A DNA stretch of 44,168 bases from Vallitalea sp. GTDB taxonomy: Bacteria; Bacillota; Clostridia; Lachnospirales; Vallitaleaceae. The notes under the pieces were generated by a model, which did not search any database, was not told where the DNA came from, and saw nothing but the letters and a program-made list of their open reading frames with translations. Shown here piece by piece: positions 14,824 to 23,927 of the stretch. The stretch's first letter is position 1. Each line of letters opens with the position of its first letter. The DNA is taken from positions 1-44,168 of the forward strand of contig NZ_JAOARO010000052.1 of the NCBI RefSeq assembly GCF_025211055.1, written 5' to 3'. A program made the position numbers and the translations under genes.

Positions 14824-15912
14824 CTATTCCTTGATGATATCTTTAACTTTTTTAATTAAATAATATATTAAAACTATAATCCACACAGTAACAAAAGGTA
14901 TAATAGTAGATAATAAAATACTGCTGATACTAAATTCAATACTACCAATAAAATCAATATCAATAAAATTAATACTTGAGCAATATCCTAGAGTTCCAAT
15001 AAAAAGACCTAATGATACTGAATATATGATAGTATTTCTAATTAACTTTTCTTTATCCATTTTGTACCCAACATAGGCAACTATTAAAATAAAAATAATA
15101 ATTGCTAAATATCTGATATACATATTGTTCTCAAAAGTTAAATCAATATTAATATATTTGTTCAATACTTCTTGAAGCTTATCATTAAATTCCATTGTAA
15201 GACCTATCATATAAAAGAAACTATAAGCAATCATATTAGGTAACATTAGTATAATAGCAATAATTATTAATATACCATGCTTACTATAATTACCAAATCC
15301 CAAGATAAGACCTGTTAATATGATAACAGTTCCTATTAATCCCATTATTCTGTAAGTATTCTTAAAAGCGTTGATTCCACCATTTTTAGTATCACTCTTA
15401 TAATTAAGTTTTATAAAGATTTGAATCAGTAAACTTAAAATAAAAGTAGTTAATAGATTATTAAAAGTAGCAAAATTAATTGGTATACCTTCTACTAGAT
15501 TACCCTTAGTAATTAAGGAAATAAAAAATTGTAACAAAGCAAATATGAAGGAGCTTATTACATAAACAATAATGTTAGATGAACCCATATCCCCATTTCT
15601 ATCAATTTGTTTATTAGCTAACCAAAAAGATATAACAGGTATAAAAATAAAAATAATAATTCCAAATTTAATAGTTCCTACAGTATTAAATAATGAAAAG
15701 TTAAATATCATGACAGTTATTCTTACTATACTAGTTGCTGTAGCTCCTTTGTCTCCACCTAAATTACCTGACATAAGATTATTGAAATCTTCAAAAAAGG
15801 AGATATTAAAAATTATTGATATTACTAAAGAAAAACCTAAAGTAATTAAAAAAGCTATTAATGCAGACCTGACTCCATCAAGTAATACACTATTTGATTT
15901 TTTATTATCCAT
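14824..15912 (-). CDS. Polytopic membrane protein of unknown function
   Basis: A 362-residue hydrophobic protein with about nine predicted transmembrane helices. It begins with a short polar N-terminus (MDNKKSNSVLLDGVRSA) and ends with a basic tail (KKVKDIIKE). No transporter or enzyme signature is recognisable. The segment after the first helix contains a small glycine-rich loop (MSGNLGGDKGATATS). A GTG at 15921 would add three residues, but AGAGGTGG lies directly before ATG 15910-15912, which is chosen. It is a single gene, upstream of and in the same direction as proS, but the proS promoter and T-box lie between them. Confidence 0.65.
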   Translation of the reverse strand: MDNKKSNSVLLDGVRSALIAFLITLGFSLVISIIFNISFFEDFNNLMSGNLGGDKGATATSIVRITVMIFNFSLFNTVGTIKFGIIIFIFIPVISFWLANKQIDRNGDMGSSNIIVYVISSFIFALLQFFISLITKGNLVEGIPINFATFNNLLTTFILSLLIQIFIKLNYKSDTKNGGINAFKNTYRIMGLIGTVIILTGLILGFGNYSKHGILIIIAIILMLPNMIAYSFFYMIGLTMEFNDKLQEVLNKYINIDLTFENNMYIRYLAIIIFILIVAYVGYKMDKEKLIRNTIIYSVSLGLFIGTLGYCSSINFIDIDFIGSIEFSISSILLSTIIPFVTVWIIVLIYYLIKKVKDIIKE

Positions 15913-16143
15913 ACTTTCCACCTCTCATTATGATAACACTTATAGCTACAATTTTACTTTATCATAATTGTGAAGTCAATATATTCAAGTATATTTCTAA
16001 TTTCTCATGAAAATATATCATTAAAGCAATTCCTAGCAGCAACAAAAGTCTCTTGTTATATGTACAGTTTTTATATATAATAAATTTTAATACTCAGATA
16101 TGATTAAATAGAGTCTGAAAAAATAAAAATAGGAGGTTCTCTT

Positions 16144-16557
16144 ATGTATGTGCATGAAACAAAAATAAAAGTAAGATATGTTGAAACTGACCAGATGGGG
16201 GTTGTACATCATTCAAAATATTATCCATGGTTTGAAATAGCAAGAGGGGAATATATAACTAAGATAGGAATGACCTATGGAGGAATGGAAAAAGAGGGTA
16301 TCCTGATGCCTGTATTAGAATCATGGTGTAAATATATAGATGGTGCCAAATATGAGGATGAACTTATTATAAAGGTTTGGATAGAAGAAATGAATCCAGT
16401 AAAGATGGTTTTCAATTACCATGTGATAAGACGGGAAGATAATAAGATTATTGCTAAGGGCAGTACCAAACATACTTTTGTTGACAATAATTTTAAGATA
16501 GTTAACATAAAAAAGGTTAAGCCAGAGATGTGGGAGAAATTAGAAAAGATTTATTAA
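16144..16557 (+). CDS. Acyl-CoA thioesterase, YbgC / 4-hydroxybenzoyl-CoA thioesterase family
   Basis: A 137-residue single hot-dog domain. The family signature is clear: VRYVETDQMGVVHHSKYYPW, with the catalytic Asp in ETDQMG and the H-x-x-x-Y-x-x-[WF] active-site helix, followed by FEIARGEY. The enzyme hydrolyses acyl-CoA or acyl-carrier-protein thioesters; chain preference cannot be told. AGGAGG stands 7 bases before ATG. It is monocistronic, with a hairpin just after the stop. Confidence 0.9.
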   Translation: MYVHETKIKVRYVETDQMGVVHHSKYYPWFEIARGEYITKIGMTYGGMEKEGILMPVLESWCKYIDGAKYEDELIIKVWIEEMNPVKMVFNYHVIRREDNKIIAKGSTKHTFVDNNFKIVNIKKVKPEMWEKLEKIY

Positions 16558-16561
16558 TAAA

Positions 16562-16586
16562 ACTCTAATCTAAAAAAGATTAGAGT
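16562..16586 (+). terminator. Hairpin after the thioesterase gene
   Basis: ACTCTAATCT (16562-16571) is complementary to AGATTAGAGT (16577-16586). The stem is 10 bp with a five-A loop. The U-run is absent, so it may be a weak terminator. Confidence 0.55.
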
Positions 16587-16590
16587 AATA

Positions 16591-16882
16591 AAAGATATGA
16601 TAAATGTTATATAAATAAAAACAAATCTTTTCATATTATAACTCATCTTTTATTATAAATATAGTTTATAAATTGCATATATAGTATTAATATAATATAA
16701 GATATATTTTTATAATATAACTTGAATTACTATCTTTTTAGTTACAATATACATATAAATAACGTTGTAATATATAATATGTATATTATAATAAAAATAT
16801 TAATATAATAAACATTAATGATATTAACTATATAAAATAAGTTTTGGCTTTTCAGAGTCATTAAGAAGGATAGGAAAATCAT
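16591..16882. other. Very A/T-rich spacer, no gene seen
   Basis: Almost 300 bases composed mainly of A and T with many TATA-like words. Several could serve as -10 elements for the GtrA gene, but none has a convincing -35. No other feature could be supported. Confidence 0.5.
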
Positions 16883-17311
16883 ATGATAAAAAGACTAATT
16901 GATTATATAAAAGAAATAATGCATAATGAACAGTTGGGAAAGATTTTTAGGTATGTATTTATTGGTAGCTTGACTACTTTTATCAGCTTTGGGGTGTTCT
17001 GGCTTCTAGCCTATCCAGTTAATATGAATCCTAATATAGCAAATATAATATCAGTTATTTGTGCAGTAATATTTGCTTATGTTACTAATAAGATATTTGT
17101 TTTTAGAAGCAGTTGCCGTACTACCAAGGAACTTATTATTGAAGCGTTTAGTTTCTTTTCATCTAGGGGTATAACTATGTTAATTGAGATAGGAGGAGTA
17201 TTTGTACTTACATCTTTGAGAATGGAAGCTATAATATCAAAAATGATCATAAGCGTATTAGTACTTATACTTAATTACCTGTTTTCACAGTTTTTGGTAT
17301 TCAGAACATGA
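16883..17311 (+). CDS. GtrA-family membrane protein
   Basis: A 142-residue protein with four predicted TM helices in the GtrA (PF04138) layout. A short basic lead is followed by FRYVFIGSLTTFISFGVFWLL, then NIANIISVICAVIFAYVTNKIFVF (the N-K-x-[FW]-V-F signature), then two further helices ending FSQFLVFRT with the second F-L-V-F-R repeat. GtrA proteins are proposed to flip or present polyprenyl-phosphate sugars made by a GT2 enzyme, and such a gene follows. A GAAGGATAGGA binding site precedes ATG. The 194-base gap to the next gene contains no obvious terminator. Confidence 0.92.
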   Translation: MIKRLIDYIKEIMHNEQLGKIFRYVFIGSLTTFISFGVFWLLAYPVNMNPNIANIISVICAVIFAYVTNKIFVFRSSCRTTKELIIEAFSFFSSRGITMLIEIGGVFVLTSLRMEAIISKMIISVLVLILNYLFSQFLVFRT

Positions 17312-17505
17312 TTTTATAATAAGAGAGATAAATAAATTGAAGGATATTAATAAAAGTTTTTAGTATATTTAATAACTAGAAAGCTTTACTAAAATGTATA
17401 ATATTATCTATATTGAAAAATACTATTATGGACTTTAAAAGCAACAAACAAATATTAACATTTAAGTTCTAGTTCACATAAAATGGCATTTAGGAGGATA
17501 GAGAA

Positions 17506-18438
17506 TTGAAGACCATAACCATATTGGTACCATGTTATAACGAAGAAGAAGTAATTGACATCTTTTATGATGAAGTGATAAAAGTAATTAATAATATAGA
17601 TTATAGATTCGAGCTTTTATTCATTAATGATGGTAGTAAAGATAGGACTCTAGCCAAAATAATATCCTTGAGATTACGAGATAGCAGGGTTTCATATGTA
17701 GACTTATCAAGGAATTATGGAAAAGAAATAGCTATGGCTGCTGGACTTGATTATGCTTCTGGGGATGCTGTTATCATAATGGATGCTGATTTACAAGATC
17801 CTCCAAGACTAATACCTGTAATGATAAAAGAATGGGAAGCAGGATATGATGATGTCTATGCTAAGAGGTCCAGTAGAAAAGGTGAAAGCTTCACAAAAAA
17901 ATTCACTGCTCATTGTTTTTATAGATTATTAGGTAAATTAGCAAAAGTTGAGATTCAAGAAGATACAGGTGATTTCCGTTTGCTTAATCGTCAAGCCATT
18001 GATGCTCTAAAGCAGTTCAAGGAAACTGGAAGGTATACAAAAGGGTTATTCAGTCTAATAGGATTCAATAAGAAAGAAATCCTATTTGATAGAGATGAAA
18101 GAGCAGCAGGAAAAACCAAGTGGAATTATTGTAAATTGATGGGACTAGCTATTGAAGGTATAACTACATTTACAATCTTGCCTCTTAGAATAGCCACATT
18201 CATAGGAAGTATCACAGGTATTGGCGCATTCATCTATATGATATATATTTTACTTAGAACATTAATTATAGGGATTGATTTACCTGGATATGCGTCCCTT
18301 ATTAGTATTATGTTATTTATAGGCAGTATTCAGTTGGTCAGCATAGGAGTATTAGGTGAATATGTTGGCAGGATTTTCAATGAAACTAAGAATAGACCTT
18401 TGTATTTTATCAATAAATATGAAAGTACTAAAGTATAA
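17506..18438 (+). CDS. Polyprenyl-phosphate glycosyltransferase (GT2, GtrB/DPM1-like)
   Basis: A 310-residue GT2 enzyme that should transfer a sugar from a nucleotide donor to polyprenyl phosphate on the inner membrane face. The N-terminal GT-A fold begins TITILVPCYNEEEV and carries FINDGSKDRT and the metal-binding DADLQDPP. A family-typical ETGRYTKGLFSLIGF segment and AGKTKWNYCKL follow. Two C-terminal TM helices (about residues 225-285) and LGEYVGRIFNETKNRPLY complete the GtrB pattern. The TTG start is supported by AGGAGG 8 bases upstream. With GtrA before and a GT-C enzyme after, this forms a complete lipid-linked sugar transfer set. Confidence 0.93.
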   Translation: MKTITILVPCYNEEEVIDIFYDEVIKVINNIDYRFELLFINDGSKDRTLAKIISLRLRDSRVSYVDLSRNYGKEIAMAAGLDYASGDAVIIMDADLQDPPRLIPVMIKEWEAGYDDVYAKRSSRKGESFTKKFTAHCFYRLLGKLAKVEIQEDTGDFRLLNRQAIDALKQFKETGRYTKGLFSLIGFNKKEILFDRDERAAGKTKWNYCKLMGLAIEGITTFTILPLRIATFIGSITGIGAFIYMIYILLRTLIIGIDLPGYASLISIMLFIGSIQLVSIGVLGEYVGRIFNETKNRPLYFINKYESTKV

Positions 18439-18461
18439 CATAATATTAAGAGGTGTTAGAT

Positions 18462-19868
18462 TTGAAAAGGTTACAGAAAATATTTGATGTGTATATGATA
18501 CTTTTCTTTGGACTAGTTTTTGTTATAAATATATATTTTATCTATGTAGAGAAATTGAACATTCTCTATATTATACCTGTTTGTGTTCTTTTCTTCATTC
18601 TTTATTTAATTATTAGACTAAGGATTCCTTATTTTGGTTTACTTCTATTTATATTCTCATTAGTAACTAAGCTTGCTATGATTATAATTGTGAGAACTCC
18701 ACCAATATCAGATTTTGAGGTAATGTTAAGAGCTGCTAGGTTATTTGCTATTGGTGATTACTCATTCAAAGAGTTTCAATACTTCTTATCTTTTCCATAT
18801 CAGACCATATTTGCAGTTTATCAAGGATTAATTATTAAGATATTCGGTGACAGTATATTTCTCTTAAAGATTATCAATTGTTTTTTTATTGCTAGTACTA
18901 ATTATTTGGTTTATATAATAGGTAAAATTATATTTAATGAATTTGCAGGCAGGGTTGCTGGAGTTTTACATGCCGTCTATATTCCAATATTTTTTATGGC
19001 GCCAGTACTTACTAACCAGCATATAGCCACACTGTTTTATTATATAGCATTATACTGTATTGTTAAGTACCAGAACAGTTACAAAAAATGGATTCTTGCA
19101 GGGCTGTTCATTGCAATAGGTAATTCACTACGTCCTATAGGGATAGTTTTTATAATTGCTATTTTCATCATGTGTATTTTTAATTATTATAGGCAAACCG
19201 AAGAAATACACCTCAAACACTTTGTAGTCTGTCTTATATCTTATCTTATAATATTCTATAGTATTTGGGGTCTCAGTATTATAACAGGTGTAACAGATAA
19301 CGGACTTAAAAACAATAATCCTTATTGGAAACTCGTTACAGGATTGAACGAGAAGACATCAGGTCGCTTTTCTGAAGAAGATGCTAAGATATTGATGCTG
19401 TATAATGTTCCTATTGATGAAAAATTATTATCTCAGGAAAAAGAATTGATAAAAGAGCGTTTATTAATATCTCCAACAAGAATATTATCATTGATGGTTA
19501 AAAAAGTTAGGTATATGTGGGGAGATTTTGAATTAGGTGTATTCACTTTTCCACATCTAATAAATAAAGACATAAGAAAAGCAGGAATAAGCTTTGACTA
19601 TATATATAGGCAGGTGCAAGAATTTGAAAAAATCTTCTATACGTTATTAATAGGTTTTGTTTTATATGGATTGATAAAATATTATAGACCTTATAAAACA
19701 GGTTATGTATACTTATTATATTATGTATTAACCATCTATACAGGGGTGCACTTTTTGATTGAAATAAGTTTCAGATACAAATATGTAGCAATGCCTTTAG
19801 TTTTTATTCTAGCTGGGAACAGTATCTTTACTATGATAGATAGAATAAATAGCAAAAAAATGATATAA
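18462..19868 (+). CDS. GT-C-type membrane glycosyltransferase (PMT/ArnT-like)
   Basis: A 468-residue protein with about ten TM helices and a first extracytoplasmic loop carrying an acidic pair near residue 84 (TPPISDFEVMLRAARLF), as in dolichyl- or undecaprenyl-phosphate-dependent GT-C enzymes. It would use the lipid-linked sugar made by the upstream GT2 to modify a wall polymer or protein outside the cell. The frame is open from GTG 18453, but AAGAGGTG overlaps that codon and sits correctly for the TTG at 18462, which is preferred. It lies 23 bases after the GT2 gene and is clearly in the same operon. Acceptor unknown. Confidence 0.75.
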   Translation: MKRLQKIFDVYMILFFGLVFVINIYFIYVEKLNILYIIPVCVLFFILYLIIRLRIPYFGLLLFIFSLVTKLAMIIIVRTPPISDFEVMLRAARLFAIGDYSFKEFQYFLSFPYQTIFAVYQGLIIKIFGDSIFLLKIINCFFIASTNYLVYIIGKIIFNEFAGRVAGVLHAVYIPIFFMAPVLTNQHIATLFYYIALYCIVKYQNSYKKWILAGLFIAIGNSLRPIGIVFIIAIFIMCIFNYYRQTEEIHLKHFVVCLISYLIIFYSIWGLSIITGVTDNGLKNNNPYWKLVTGLNEKTSGRFSEEDAKILMLYNVPIDEKLLSQEKELIKERLLISPTRILSLMVKKVRYMWGDFELGVFTFPHLINKDIRKAGISFDYIYRQVQEFEKIFYTLLIGFVLYGLIKYYRPYKTGYVYLLYYVLTIYTGVHFLIEISFRYKYVAMPLVFILAGNSIFTMIDRINSKKMI

Positions 19869-20019
19869 TATGTAAAATCATACTTTACATTTTTACGATT
19901 TTATTGTATTTTGGTTTAATAAATAAGTTTATTAGCCTAGCTAGTCTAAAAAACTGTAATTATTGTATCTTCTATTGTACAATAATAATGATGATTATAC
20001 GAAAGGTGAGGTCTAATTT

Positions 20020-21297
20020 ATGTGCAATGTTCAATCGTTTATAGATTTAATAAATAAAGAAGTAAAGCCAGCTACAGGCTGTACCGAACCAATAGCTATA
20101 GCACTTTGTGTTGCGAAAGCAAAAGAAGTATTAGATGAAGATGTAGAAAAAATTGAACTATTGTTAAGTCCTAATATCATTAAAAATGCCATGGGTGTAG
20201 GTATACCAGGAACAAGTCAAGTTGGTATTCATATAGCTGCTGCTCTTGGTGCTATTGTAGGTGAATCAAAACTAGGACTTGAAGTGTTATCTAAAGTAAA
20301 AGAAACTCATGTGAATCAGGCTAACAACATTATAGATCAAAATAGAATTAAAATAGAAGTAGCAGACAAAGATTGTAAGTTGTATATTGATGCAACTGTA
20401 ATTGGAAAAAATAATCAAGCTCATGTTATAATACAAGGTGGTCATACTGATATAGTATTCATATCTTATAATGATGATGTTATTATGGATAAATTATCTG
20501 AAGTAGTTGAAGTAGAAGATTATAAAGTAGCTATTTGTATTGACAGTATTTACAGATTTGTACAAAACACACCATTTCACGAGATAAAGTTCATACTTGA
20601 AGGTGCCATAATGAATAAAAAAATAGCACTTGAAGGCTTGAACAAAGAATATGGACTAAAAGTAGGAAAAACCATTGAAAAAAATATAAAGAACAATTTG
20701 ATTGCTGATGATATGAAAAACTACGCTATCAGGTTATCAGCAGCTGCATCTGATGCTAGAATGGCAGGATGTCCACTCCCTGTTATGACCAATTCAGGAA
20801 GTGGTAATCAAGGAATAACTGCTACTTTACCAGTAGTAGCTATAGCAGAATGGTTACATAAAAGTGAAGAAGAATTAGCGAGAGCTTTAATTCTTAGTAA
20901 CCTAGTAGCAATACATATTAAAACAAATCTTGGAAAACTATCTGCATTATGTGGAGTGATCGTAGCAGGTATTGGAGCTGGTTGTGGTATGACATACCTT
21001 CTAGGTGGAGATATACATAATGTCAAATCAACTATTAAAAATATGATAGGTGATGTAAGTGGTATGATATGTGATGGAGCAAAGACAGGTTGTGCCTTGA
21101 AAGTAGCTACTGTAGTGGAGGCTTCATTCAATTCAACCATACTATCTCTTGGAAATATTGAAATAACCAAAACGGAAGGCATTATCGATGAAAACATAGA
21201 AACTTGCATTAAAAATCTAACCTGCATAGGCTCAAAAGGCATGGAAGAAACAGACAAGATGATACTAGATATAATGATATCAAAGAATAACAAATAG
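20020..21297 (+). CDS. cyuA: L-cysteine desulfidase family protein (CyuA/CdsB, UPF0597)
   Basis: A 425-residue protein of the [4Fe-4S] L-cysteine desulfidase / serine-dehydratase-alpha-like family, which breaks cysteine into pyruvate, ammonia and sulfide. Conserved cysteine motifs are all visible: PATGCTEP near the N-terminus, AGCPLPVMTNSGSGNQG in the middle, GAGCGMTYLLGG, and MICDGAKTGCALKV near the C-terminus. Length is typical. ATG follows an AAAGGTGAGG site. The gene is single, with no transporter gene beside it. Substrate within the family (cysteine or serine) cannot be settled from sequence alone. Confidence 0.9.
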   Translation: MCNVQSFIDLINKEVKPATGCTEPIAIALCVAKAKEVLDEDVEKIELLLSPNIIKNAMGVGIPGTSQVGIHIAAALGAIVGESKLGLEVLSKVKETHVNQANNIIDQNRIKIEVADKDCKLYIDATVIGKNNQAHVIIQGGHTDIVFISYNDDVIMDKLSEVVEVEDYKVAICIDSIYRFVQNTPFHEIKFILEGAIMNKKIALEGLNKEYGLKVGKTIEKNIKNNLIADDMKNYAIRLSAAASDARMAGCPLPVMTNSGSGNQGITATLPVVAIAEWLHKSEEELARALILSNLVAIHIKTNLGKLSALCGVIVAGIGAGCGMTYLLGGDIHNVKSTIKNMIGDVSGMICDGAKTGCALKVATVVEASFNSTILSLGNIEITKTEGIIDENIETCIKNLTCIGSKGMEETDKMILDIMISKNNK

Positions 21298-21727
21298 TTA
21301 CTATAGGTTCAGTCCCTTGTATACTATTAAATATATATCAATAACCATCAAGTTATATAATAACAATCCTAGCATATAAGTATAGGGATAATATAGAGTA
21401 GCCGAGCCACGTACGGCGAGTTTAGCAAGTTTATCATGGACGTTTAATCTGACGTAATATTACCCTATACCTTCTCTAGGGAAATACAGTAATTTCTTAA
21501 TATTATTATTCTTATAAAGCTCACTTATAAAAAGTTATCTAACTTTATATTGTCTATGTTTTAATCTTTAAAATTTTCATTAAATTAACTATAAAATAAC
21601 AAAGAGAAGTATGTTCGAAGATATAGTAATTTTTAATAAAAATATTGCATTATTTTACTATAGATGTTACGTCAAACTAATTTATGAGTAATGATTATCT
21701 GATTTTACTCAAAAAAGATAAATGGTC
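21298..21727. other. Intergenic region with a palindromic element
   Basis: About 430 bases without a gene. It holds the 96-base inverted-repeat element at 21378-21473. The remainder is A/T-rich and shows no open frame or known RNA. Confidence 0.5.
21378..21473. repeat. Inverted-repeat element of about 96 bases
   Basis: The ends form a near-perfect inverted repeat: AAGTATAGGGATAATAT (21378-21394) against ATATTACCCTATACCTT (21457-21473). Inside it, GCCG and CGGC at about 21401-21417 form a small G/C-rich hairpin that stands out from the A/T-rich surroundings. It could be a MITE-like miniature element or a structured RNA. There is no coding capacity and no clear target-site duplication. Confidence 0.5.
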
Positions 21728-21756
21728 TTGACAAAATAGTAACTTCTATATATGCT
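21728..21756 (+). promoter_or_regulatory. Sigma-A promoter of the ABC exporter genes
   Basis: TTGACA (21728-21733), a 17-base spacer and TATGCT (21751-21756). Transcription would begin near 21763, about 40 bases before the ATPase ATG. Confidence 0.75.
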
Positions 21757-21778
21757 GTACATATACAAAATATACAGT
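21755..21778. promoter_or_regulatory. Possible operator palindrome over the start site
   Basis: CTGTACATATAC and AAAATATACAG form an imperfect palindrome (CTGTA..TACAG ends) just downstream of the -10, over the predicted transcription start. Such placement suits a repressor, for example GntR/YtrA or TetR, but no regulator gene is adjacent. Confidence 0.4.
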
Positions 21779-21805
21779 AATAATTACGTATAGGAGGTTT
21801 GTCAA

Positions 21806-22579
21806 ATGATAGAAGTTAAGAATTTAACTAAGATATATAAGCTTAACTATAAACAAAAAAAAGAATTAAAAACTAAAGAAAGTACTAAAGTAGCTGTTAA
21901 CGATGTTTCTTTTACTGCTAATCAAGGTGAGATATTTGGTCTTTTAGGACCTAATGGTGCGGGGAAGACTACAACCCTAAGAAGTATAGTTACCCTATTA
22001 AAACCCACTAAAGGTTCTATAAATGTGAATGGATATGATGTTGTAAAAGATAGTTCAGAAGTTAGAAAAAGAATAGGATTCCTAACTAATGAATTAAAAT
22101 TAGATGAACATTTTACCCCTAATTATACAATGGAGTTTTTTGGTAAACTTCATGGAATGACTAATAAACAAATAACATTAAGGAAAAAGGAACTTTTTGA
22201 TTACTTTAAGATAAATAAATTTGCAGATAAGAAAATTAGTGAATTATCAACAGGTATGAAACAAAAACTATCAATTGCTGTTAGCCTAGTACACGATCCA
22301 GATATTGTTATATTTGATGAACCAACTAATGGATTGGATATAATTACAGCAAGAGCAGTTGAAGAATACCTAGTAACTCTAAAAGAAAGAGGGAAACTAG
22401 TTATTGTTTCAACACATATTATGACAGTTGCTAGTAAGCTATGCGATAGAATAGCCATTATCATCAACGGGAAAAAAGTTATTGATGGTACTATACAAAA
22501 TGTATTGAATGAAACAAAAACAGAAAATCTTGAAGATGCATTCTTCCAATTATATAAAAAAGCAGTTAATCATGTATAG
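21806..22579 (+). CDS. natA: ABC transporter ATP-binding protein (NatA-like)
   Basis: A 257-residue ATPase subunit. Walker A is GPNGAGKTT (about residues 50-58), the ABC signature is LSTGMKQKLSIA, and Walker B is DIVIFDEPTNGLD, with a switch His in VSTHIM. An insertion rich in Lys (LNYKQKKELKTKESTK) near residues 13-28 resembles NatA-type sodium/drug exporters. It pairs with the permease gene 48 bases downstream. AGGAGG precedes ATG. The substrate is inferred to be Na+ by analogy with NatAB and remains unproven. Confidence 0.85.
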   Translation: MIEVKNLTKIYKLNYKQKKELKTKESTKVAVNDVSFTANQGEIFGLLGPNGAGKTTTLRSIVTLLKPTKGSINVNGYDVVKDSSEVRKRIGFLTNELKLDEHFTPNYTMEFFGKLHGMTNKQITLRKKELFDYFKINKFADKKISELSTGMKQKLSIAVSLVHDPDIVIFDEPTNGLDIITARAVEEYLVTLKERGKLVIVSTHIMTVASKLCDRIAIIINGKKVIDGTIQNVLNETKTENLEDAFFQLYKKAVNHV

Positions 22580-22627
22580 ATGACTAATGTATTATAACCA
22601 AATATGTAGGGAAAGGACGTTAATATT

Positions 22628-23845
22628 ATGTTAAGAGATATCTTGAAAAAAGAGTTAAAAAGAGTTTTTACTGATCGTAGATTAGTTTTTTCAGCATTCA
22701 TTTTACCAGCTCTTAGTATCTTTATTGTTTATACTATCATGGGAAGTATGCTTACTAATATGATAGATGATATAGAAGAACATACATCTACAGTATATAT
22801 TCAAAATGCTCCAGAACAGTTTCAGAAAGTTGTAAATGAAGAAGAGTTAAATATGAATATTACTTATATAGATATGACCGAGGATACTACATCTATCAAA
22901 GAGCAAATCAAAAATGGAGAAGTAGACATGATGGTTCAATTCGAGGATGGATTTTTAGATAAGGTTAATAATTATAAAAACCTAGAATTACCACCAGAGG
23001 TCAAAACATTTTATAATCCATCTGAAGAATATTCACAGGAGTCAAGGAAAAGATTTGTTGATAATACTTTAAATAAATATGAAACTCAGATTTTGACAAA
23101 TAGATTTGGCAATATAAACAATGTTATTGCATTTGATATTGATAGAAATCATGATGAATCAATTGTTGTTGATGAGAAAAAAGCATCGGGTCAAGGAATT
23201 TCTATGATATTGCCTATGCTCATAGCTATTATTTTATTCTCTGGAGCAATGGGTATTGGAATGGATACTATTGCAGGGGAAAAAGAGAGAGGAACAATGG
23301 CTACATTATTATTGACACCTGTTAAGAGAGAGACAATTGCTCTTGGAAAGGTAATTGGTCTAGGCATAGTGGCTATTGTAAGTGCCATAATTTCATTTAC
23401 TGCCATAATAGCTTCAATGCCGTTTTCATCAAAAATGTTGACTGGTGGAGCAGATATGAATCTTGGAGCTTTACAATTATCGGCTTTCCAGTTAATACAG
23501 TTATTGATTATAATGATTACTCTTGTTGGTATATATGTAGGACTTATCTGTCTATTATCTGTTAGAGCTAGAACAGTTAAAGAAGCAGGAACATATGTAA
23601 CACCTGTATTCATGATTGTTATGATTGCGGCGTTTTCAACTATGTTTGGTGGAGGAGCAACAGAACTTTACCACTATGCTATTCCTGTATATGGAAGTGT
23701 TTCGGCATTAAAAGCGGCTTTATCATTTGAATTGACAATGAATCAGTTTTTGGTGACAGCTATATCATCATTTGTTGTTAGTTTGATATTGGTTAGGTTG
23801 ATAACTCTTACGTTTAATGATGAGAAAGTGATGTTGAATGCGTAA
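22628..23845 (+). CDS. natB: ABC-2 type permease (NatB-like)
   Basis: A 405-residue membrane subunit of the ABC-2 family. One N-terminal TM helix (RLVFSAFILPALSIFIVYTI) is followed by a large extracytoplasmic domain (about residues 45-190) and a C-terminal block of five or six helices. The block contains the conserved GIGMDTIAGEKERGTMATLLLTP signature seen in NatB and related exporters. It forms an exporter with the upstream ATPase and shares its promoter. AAAGGACG precedes ATG. Sodium or antimicrobial export is the usual role of the family. Confidence 0.85.
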   Translation: MLRDILKKELKRVFTDRRLVFSAFILPALSIFIVYTIMGSMLTNMIDDIEEHTSTVYIQNAPEQFQKVVNEEELNMNITYIDMTEDTTSIKEQIKNGEVDMMVQFEDGFLDKVNNYKNLELPPEVKTFYNPSEEYSQESRKRFVDNTLNKYETQILTNRFGNINNVIAFDIDRNHDESIVVDEKKASGQGISMILPMLIAIILFSGAMGIGMDTIAGEKERGTMATLLLTPVKRETIALGKVIGLGIVAIVSAIISFTAIIASMPFSSKMLTGGADMNLGALQLSAFQLIQLLIIMITLVGIYVGLICLLSVRARTVKEAGTYVTPVFMIVMIAAFSTMFGGGATELYHYAIPVYGSVSALKAALSFELTMNQFLVTAISSFVVSLILVRLITLTFNDEKVMLNA

Positions 23846-23927
23846 TGGATAACTATACAAAAAATATAAGCTTTGATATAATCTAAGCGACAGATAAAAA
23901 CAGTATAGGTTATGAGAGGAGAAGAAT

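Noticed and set aside
15572..15967. A 131-codon plus-strand frame opposite the membrane protein gene
   Set aside because: It is antisense to a long hydrophobic protein with a good ribosome binding site and has no features of its own.
20808..21293. A 161-codon open frame antisense to the cysteine desulfidase gene
   Set aside because: It overlaps completely with a well-conserved family protein and mirrors its codon pattern.
21395..21420. Similarity to a group II intron domain V (GAGCC..CGTACGG)
   Set aside because: The characteristic paired stem with its GNRA loop is missing, and no reverse transcriptase or maturase lies nearby. The match is too short to count.
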